Shown here: positions 6,133 through 9,392 of the stretch, piece by piece
Numbering within the stretch: position 1 is the first letter of the stretch
Layout of the letters: every line of letters begins with the position of its first letter
Source of the DNA: Rhodospirillales bacterium
GTDB lineage: Bacteria; Pseudomonadota; Alphaproteobacteria; QKFK01; SZUA-500
Direction: 5' to 3'
DNA: 9,392 bases
Assembly (NCBI GenBank): GCA_003252195.1
Contig: QKFK01000197.1
Location: forward strand, 1 to 9,392
Notes under the pieces: model-generated
The model's input: only the letters and a program-made list of their open reading frames with translations
Told to the model about the DNA's origin: nothing
Database searches by the model: none
Made by a program: the position numbers and the translations under genes

Positions 6133-6828
6133 ATGACAGCAAAAAAAGAAAAAGAGATAATAAATCCAGACGTGATATTACCAGATTATATGCAAAAAGT
6201 TTATTATTGGGCTTATGTTAGCCCCAAAAATGTGCCACTACTTGATAGGCCATTTGTGGTTAACACCATCTTATGGGGCAATATGAATAAGCTTAGAGAT
6301 TCCGCTTTAGAAGAAATTGAAGAAGGCGATAAAGTTTTGCAAGTTGCAACTGTATATGGTGATCAAGTTGTAAAAACAGCTGAGAAGGTTGGTCCTAAAG
6401 GTCGTTATGATGTTTTAGATATTACGCCGATTCAAGTTGAAAGATGGTCTAAAAGATTAGAAGAATACCCTCAAGCAACAGTTATTCATGCAGATGCAGA
6501 AAAACATAGTGGAAAGTATGATAAAGTTATGAGTTTCTTTCTTCTTCATGAAGTTCCAGATGCTAAAAAAACTCGCATTATTGATAACATGATGAAAAAT
6601 GTTAAAGATGATGGAAAGCTTATTTTTGTAGATTATCATGAGCCTAAAGCATTGCACCCATTAAAATTCTTAATGCGTTGTATTAATAGGCTGTTAGAGC
6701 CATTTGCAGAATCTATATGGAATAATGAAATATCATCTTTTGCAACCAATAAGGATGATTATATTTGGCAGAAATACACATATTTTGGTGGCTTGTATCA
6801 AAAGGTTGTTGTGACTAAAAAGCGCTAA
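6133..6828 (+). CDS. rquA: Rhodoquinone biosynthesis protein RquA (SAM-dependent, methyltransferase fold)
   Basis: A 231-residue protein I recognise as RquA, the enzyme that makes rhodoquinone by replacing a methoxy group of ubiquinone with an amino group, using S-adenosylmethionine. Rhodoquinone is the low-potential quinone used with fumarate reductase in anaerobic respiration. Family marks are LPDYMQKVYYWAY (16-28), ILWGNMNKLRD (46-56), an atypical SAM motif LQVATVYGD (69-77) in place of the class I methyltransferase GxGxG, VLDITPIQVERW (94-105), SFFLLHEVPD (134-143), FVDYHEP (165-171) and the C-terminal YFGGLYQKVVV (217-227). It has a class I methyltransferase layout but differs from UbiE and UbiG. 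Start ATG 6133 is set by its ribosome binding site. It is 80 bp downstream of the hybrid kinase on the same strand and ends with a strong terminator, so it may be the last gene of that transcript. Such a neighbourhood suggests respiratory control. Ubiquinone is needed as precursor; no ubi genes are in the window. Confidence 0.92.
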   Translation: MTAKKEKEIINPDVILPDYMQKVYYWAYVSPKNVPLLDRPFVVNTILWGNMNKLRDSALEEIEEGDKVLQVATVYGDQVVKTAEKVGPKGRYDVLDITPIQVERWSKRLEEYPQATVIHADAEKHSGKYDKVMSFFLLHEVPDAKKTRIIDNMMKNVKDDGKLIFVDYHEPKALHPLKFLMRCINRLLEPFAESIWNNEISSFATNKDDYIWQKYTYFGGLYQKVVVTKKR

Positions 6829-6835
6829 AAATTAT

Positions 6836-6864
6836 AAAACCCCTCTGCAATGAGGGGTTTTTTT
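6836..6864 (+). terminator. Intrinsic terminator after rquA, possibly bidirectional
   Basis: AAAACCCCTC pairs perfectly with GAGGGGTTTT around the loop TGCAAT and is followed by further T (seven T in total, 6858-6864), eight bases after the rquA stop. On the minus strand the stem is followed by TTTTATAATTTTT, so it could also stop transcripts of the convergent PhoR-like kinase, whose stop is about 180 bp away. Confidence 0.92.
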
Positions 6865-7040
6865 GTATTCAAATTCTGCATCGTATGTATAGAAGGTGTT
6901 TTAACAACATATATTATGATTGTCTGATCTCGCTATTAAAAAGTTCAACAGCAAACTGCTAAAGAAATATTTGGATAAAAATATATTAGTGCCTAGATAT
7001 CATAAAAATATGAATGGTACGCTTAAAATATTTAGCTAAG
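6865..7040. other. Convergent intergenic region without a convincing gene
   Basis: AT-rich sequence between the rquA terminator and the convergent PhoR-like kinase stop. The longest frame is a lysine-rich 39-codon plus-strand frame with a TTG start (6920-7039), with no ribosome binding site and no recognisable family. A perfect palindrome TTTAGCT-A-AGCTAAA (7031-7045) overlaps the kinase stop codon but has a one-base centre and no T-tract. I see nothing here that can be named. Confidence 0.6.
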
Positions 7041-8519
7041 CTAAATGTCATCAACAGGAGGTTTTTGGAACTTTTCAGTTTTGTGGGCAGGTAAATAAAC
7101 CGAGAAAACAGTTCCATTTTCTTGAGTTGATGTGATATTTAGAAGCCCTTTATGTTTGAGTACAATTTGCTTTACAATTGCTAGACCAAGCCCTGTGCCA
7201 CCAACTTTTTTGCCAATCTCATTTTCTACTCTATAAAAACGCTCGGTTAACCTGTTTATATGTTCTGGGGCAATAATATTTCCTGTGTTTATTGTCGAAA
7301 AACAGATGTATCTTCCCTCATTTGCAAAACCACCTCTAACATCGTCAGGTAATGATATAACAGGTTTTATTTCAATTTTAATTTCTGAATTATCTGCGCC
7401 GTATTTTATGGCATTATCAATCAAGTTTAAGACAACTTGTTTTAATTCATTTTCATTGCCATCTATTGTTTCAGATGTCTTTTTTTCAATTACGATTTTT
7501 TTGCCTGTTTTTTCGGCTTTAGATACAAGATTCTTTTGTATTGAATCAGCTATAAAACCAATGTTTACTGGTTCAAATTTTGTATTTCCGCCCATTTCAA
7601 TTTTAGATAATGATAGCAAATCATTTACTAAAGAGCTCATGCGATTGGCTTGTTCTAGCATGATATTTAAGAAATTTTCTCTGGCTTCATCGTCATCTTT
7701 TGCAGGGCCTTTTATGGTCTCTATAAAGCCAATAATAACAGATAGAGGTGTTTTTAGTTCATGGCTAGCATTGGCTACAAAGTCGGATTGGAGGCGCTCT
7801 ATCTTTTTTATCTCGGTTAAATCATGCAATGAAATTACGGCAACAGCACTATCTGGCGAGGCAGATGGTAGGGCTTTAACTCTTGCCCCAAGCTCCTTTT
7901 GCCATGGCTTTGGCAAAGCAAAAGTAACGTTTTCACTATCTATTTGCCCATCTATAACCATGTTAACAGCGTTTATAAGTCGTTCTTCACTTATAACTCT
8001 GGTTATTTTTTTATCGCGAATATTATGCCCTAGCATATCACGAGCGGCTAAGTTCGCTCCAATTACAACCCCTTTTTTGTTTAGCATGATAAGAGGGTCG
8101 GGTAATGAATCCATAACGGCAGCATCTGATATTTTTTGAGCTTCTAAAGCCTCTTGCTTTTGGCTCCAAATATTGTGCATTTGGTTTATGGCATTAATAA
8201 CTCTATATGCCTCTTCATCATTTGCATTAACTTCGGGGATTTCATCTGGTTTTTCGCCTTGTAATAGCTTGTCTGTATATTCGGCCATTACTTGTAAATC
8301 GAGCATGAATGGTATCATCAAAATTAATGTGAGCATTAAAATTGATGCAAAGCTAACAAGAGCGATACTAGGCTCAATAACCTCTAAAAAAACCAATATG
8401 GCAAGAATACAAGCCGCTGGAAGGGTAACAATTAACCCTCTTTCTACCAAATGTTCAATGTTGGTGTCAGCAGGTGTTTTTTTGCGTGTTTTAATTCTTT
8501 TAGAGGTTTCTTCTGTCAT
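7041..8519 (-). CDS. PhoR-like membrane sensor histidine kinase
   Basis: A 492-residue kinase with two adjacent N-terminal membrane helices (about 28-48 and 52-72) and almost no periplasmic loop. These are followed by a linker, a PAS domain (about 130-240, ending HDLTEIKKIERLQ), HisKA with DFVANASHELKTPLS (phospho-H253) and HATPase with N box LNLIDNAIKYG (364-374), F box LTERFYRV (424-431) and G2 GGTGLGL (440-446). This layout and the FVANASHELKTPL and LTERFYRV wording are typical of the phosphate-regulon kinase PhoR. The G1 box is abnormal: INTGNIIAPEH replaces the usual DxGxGI-PEH, so the adenine-contacting Asp is Asn411 and the second glycine is Ile. No phoB, pst or phoU gene is in the window, so the PhoR role is not confirmed. 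It begins 2 nt after the malic enzyme stop (TAG-GA-ATG) with no good ribosome binding site, suggesting coupled translation in one operon. Confidence 0.88.
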   Translation of the reverse strand: MTEETSKRIKTRKKTPADTNIEHLVERGLIVTLPAACILAILVFLEVIEPSIALVSFASILMLTLILMIPFMLDLQVMAEYTDKLLQGEKPDEIPEVNANDEEAYRVINAINQMHNIWSQKQEALEAQKISDAAVMDSLPDPLIMLNKKGVVIGANLAARDMLGHNIRDKKITRVISEERLINAVNMVIDGQIDSENVTFALPKPWQKELGARVKALPSASPDSAVAVISLHDLTEIKKIERLQSDFVANASHELKTPLSVIIGFIETIKGPAKDDDEARENFLNIMLEQANRMSSLVNDLLSLSKIEMGGNTKFEPVNIGFIADSIQKNLVSKAEKTGKKIVIEKKTSETIDGNENELKQVVLNLIDNAIKYGADNSEIKIEIKPVISLPDDVRGGFANEGRYICFSTINTGNIIAPEHINRLTERFYRVENEIGKKVGGTGLGLAIVKQIVLKHKGLLNITSTQENGTVFSVYLPAHKTEKFQKPPVDDI

Positions 8520-8521
8520 TC

Positions 8522-9392
8522 CTAATTACCAAAGCGTTTTTGTAAAAGCTGTTTGTACTCTTCTAAATCAATTTGCTTGCGAGCCACACCGCTGTCAATT
8601 GCTGCTTTAGCTACAGCAGGTGCTACTAATGATGCCAAGCGTTTGTCAAAAGGAGTTGGGATAATATATTCAACCCCATATGCCATGTCTGGCTTATTAT
8701 ATGCTGTTTTTACATAATCTGGAACTTCTTTTTGTGCTAACTCGGCTAAAGCATAAGCTGCGGCTAATTTCATTTCATCATTAACGTTTTTAGCTCTAAC
8801 GTCTAAAGCACCTCTAAATATGTAAGGGAAGCCAAGTACGTTATTTACCTGATTTGGGTAATCAGAGCGACCTGTTGCCATAATAGCATCATCACGAACA
8901 GATTTTACTTTTTCTGGTGTGATTTCTGGGTCAGGGTTTGCCATAGCAAAAATGATTGGGTTGTTAGCCATAGATGCAACCATCTTTTCATCAACGGCGT
9001 CTTTAACTGATAGTCCCCAGAATACGTCTGCTCCATTTAAGGCTTCTTCTAAAGTGCGTAATTCAGTTTTTGCAGCGTGTTTTTCTTTCCAAACATTCAT
9101 ATTGTTGGTTCTGCCCTCATAAATAACACCTTTTGAATCGCATAAAATTACGTTTTTAACGCCCACGCTTTTTGCAAGTTCAACACAAGCTATTGCAGCT
9201 GCTCCAGCTCCATTTACTACCATGCGTAAATCTTCGAGCTTTTTGCCCGCAATTTTGGTCGCGTTAATAAGTCCTGCCAATGCCACAATTGCTGTGCCAT
9301 GTTGGTCATCGTGGAAAACTGGGATATCCATACATTCTTTTAGGGTTGTTTCAATTTCGAAACATTCTGGTGCTTTGATGTCTTCTAAGTTA
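8522..9392 (-). CDS. Malic enzyme (oxaloacetate-decarboxylating), C-terminal part; gene continues beyond the window
   Basis: The minus-strand frame is open to the right edge. The 20 codons before the first internal ATG (9331) are typical malic enzyme (NLEDIKAPECFEIE, then LKEC MDIPVFHDDQHGTA), so that ATG is not the start. The visible 289 residues contain FHDDQHGTAIV, the dinucleotide-binding NGAGAAAIACVELA, LCDSKGVIYEGR, AMANPDPEITPE and ATGRSDYPNQVNNVLGFPYIFRGALD, all typical of bacterial malic enzymes. These convert malate to pyruvate and CO2 with NAD(P)+ and a divalent metal in the cytosol. The protein ends shortly after the catalytic region (EEYKQLLQKRFGN), so it lacks the C-terminal phosphotransacetylase-like domain of the long MaeB type common in Proteobacteria. 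Coenzyme preference cannot be decided here. The PhoR-like kinase follows 2 nt downstream on the same strand. Confidence 0.95.
   Translation of the reverse strand, partial: NLEDIKAPECFEIETTLKECMDIPVFHDDQHGTAIVALAGLINATKIAGKKLEDLRMVVNGAGAAAIACVELAKSVGVKNVILCDSKGVIYEGRTNNMNVWKEKHAAKTELRTLEEALNGADVFWGLSVKDAVDEKMVASMANNPIIFAMANPDPEITPEKVKSVRDDAIMATGRSDYPNQVNNVLGFPYIFRGALDVRAKNVNDEMKLAAAYALAELAQKEVPDYVKTAYNKPDMAYGVEYIIPTPFDKRLASLVAPAVAKAAIDSGVARKQIDLEEYKQLLQKRFGN

Noticed and set aside
6885..7039. Short plus-strand frames after rquA (25 codons from ATG 6885, 39 codons from TTG 6920)
   Set aside because: Neither has a ribosome binding site, both follow a strong terminator, and their Lys/Asn/Ile-rich content is what AT-rich non-coding DNA gives.
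7031..7045. Palindrome TTTAGCT-A-AGCTAAA at the PhoR-like kinase stop as a terminator
   Set aside because: The one-base centre cannot form a normal hairpin loop and no T-tract follows on either strand.
7285..8610. Plus-strand open frames (7285-8139 and 8173-8610) opposite the PhoR-like kinase
   Set aside because: The opposite strand encodes a clear kinase with membrane helices and catalytic boxes; these frames have no motif or ribosome binding site.
9329..9331. ATG 9331 as the malic enzyme start
   Set aside because: The frame stays open upstream to the window edge and encodes conserved malic enzyme residues, so the gene is cut by the window, not started here.

Overview
The window is AT-rich and reads as chromosomal DNA of a low-GC Alphaproteobacterium with some anaerobic metabolism. 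The clues are a rhodoquinone-biosynthesis gene (rquA), a candidate LexA operator of the alphaproteobacterial form GTTC-N7-GTTC, a PhoR-type histidine kinase, and a family 2 glycosyltransferase next to a lipid A biosynthesis N-terminal-domain protein. The exact genus cannot be read from this sequence. No rRNA, tRNA, CRISPR array, insertion sequence or phage gene is visible.

Layout. Bases 1-121 (minus) hold the first 40 codons of a gene that leaves the window, possibly a peptidoglycan-binding-domain protein. Bases 134-310 are a compact regulatory stretch with two minus-strand intrinsic terminators, a small hairpin, and a TTGACA element beside a candidate LexA box. Bases 311-2825 (minus) form a tight three-gene operon: glycosyltransferase, LAB_N membrane protein, then the metalloprotease tldD, with junctions of 8 and 2 nt. 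Bases 2826-3022 are a divergent promoter region with a 17-bp palindrome. On the plus strand follow a NarL/FixJ-type response regulator (3023-3699), a cytosolic hybrid histidine kinase (3701-6052) and rquA (6133-6828), which ends in a strong intrinsic terminator. After a 176-bp region with no convincing gene come, on the minus strand, a PhoR-like membrane kinase (7041-8519) and the C-terminal 289 codons of a malic enzyme (8522 to the window end), 2 nt apart.

How the genes may work together. The regulator and hybrid kinase make a two-component phosphorelay (HisKA to REC to HPt to response regulator). rquA lies 80 bp downstream on the same strand, so the phosphorelay is a candidate controller of rhodoquinone synthesis; this is inference from position. 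Malic enzyme at the right end fits a malate/fumarate-based anaerobic metabolism, but that link is weaker still.

The main anomaly is in the response regulator. It is frameshifted inside its LuxR-type DNA-binding helix-turn-helix by an exact 5-bp tandem duplication (AGTTG twice, 3573-3582). Removing one copy restores a normal 223-residue protein that ends one base before the kinase ATG. Other points of note are the SOS-like leader at the left edge and a degenerate ATP-binding G1 box in the PhoR-like kinase.
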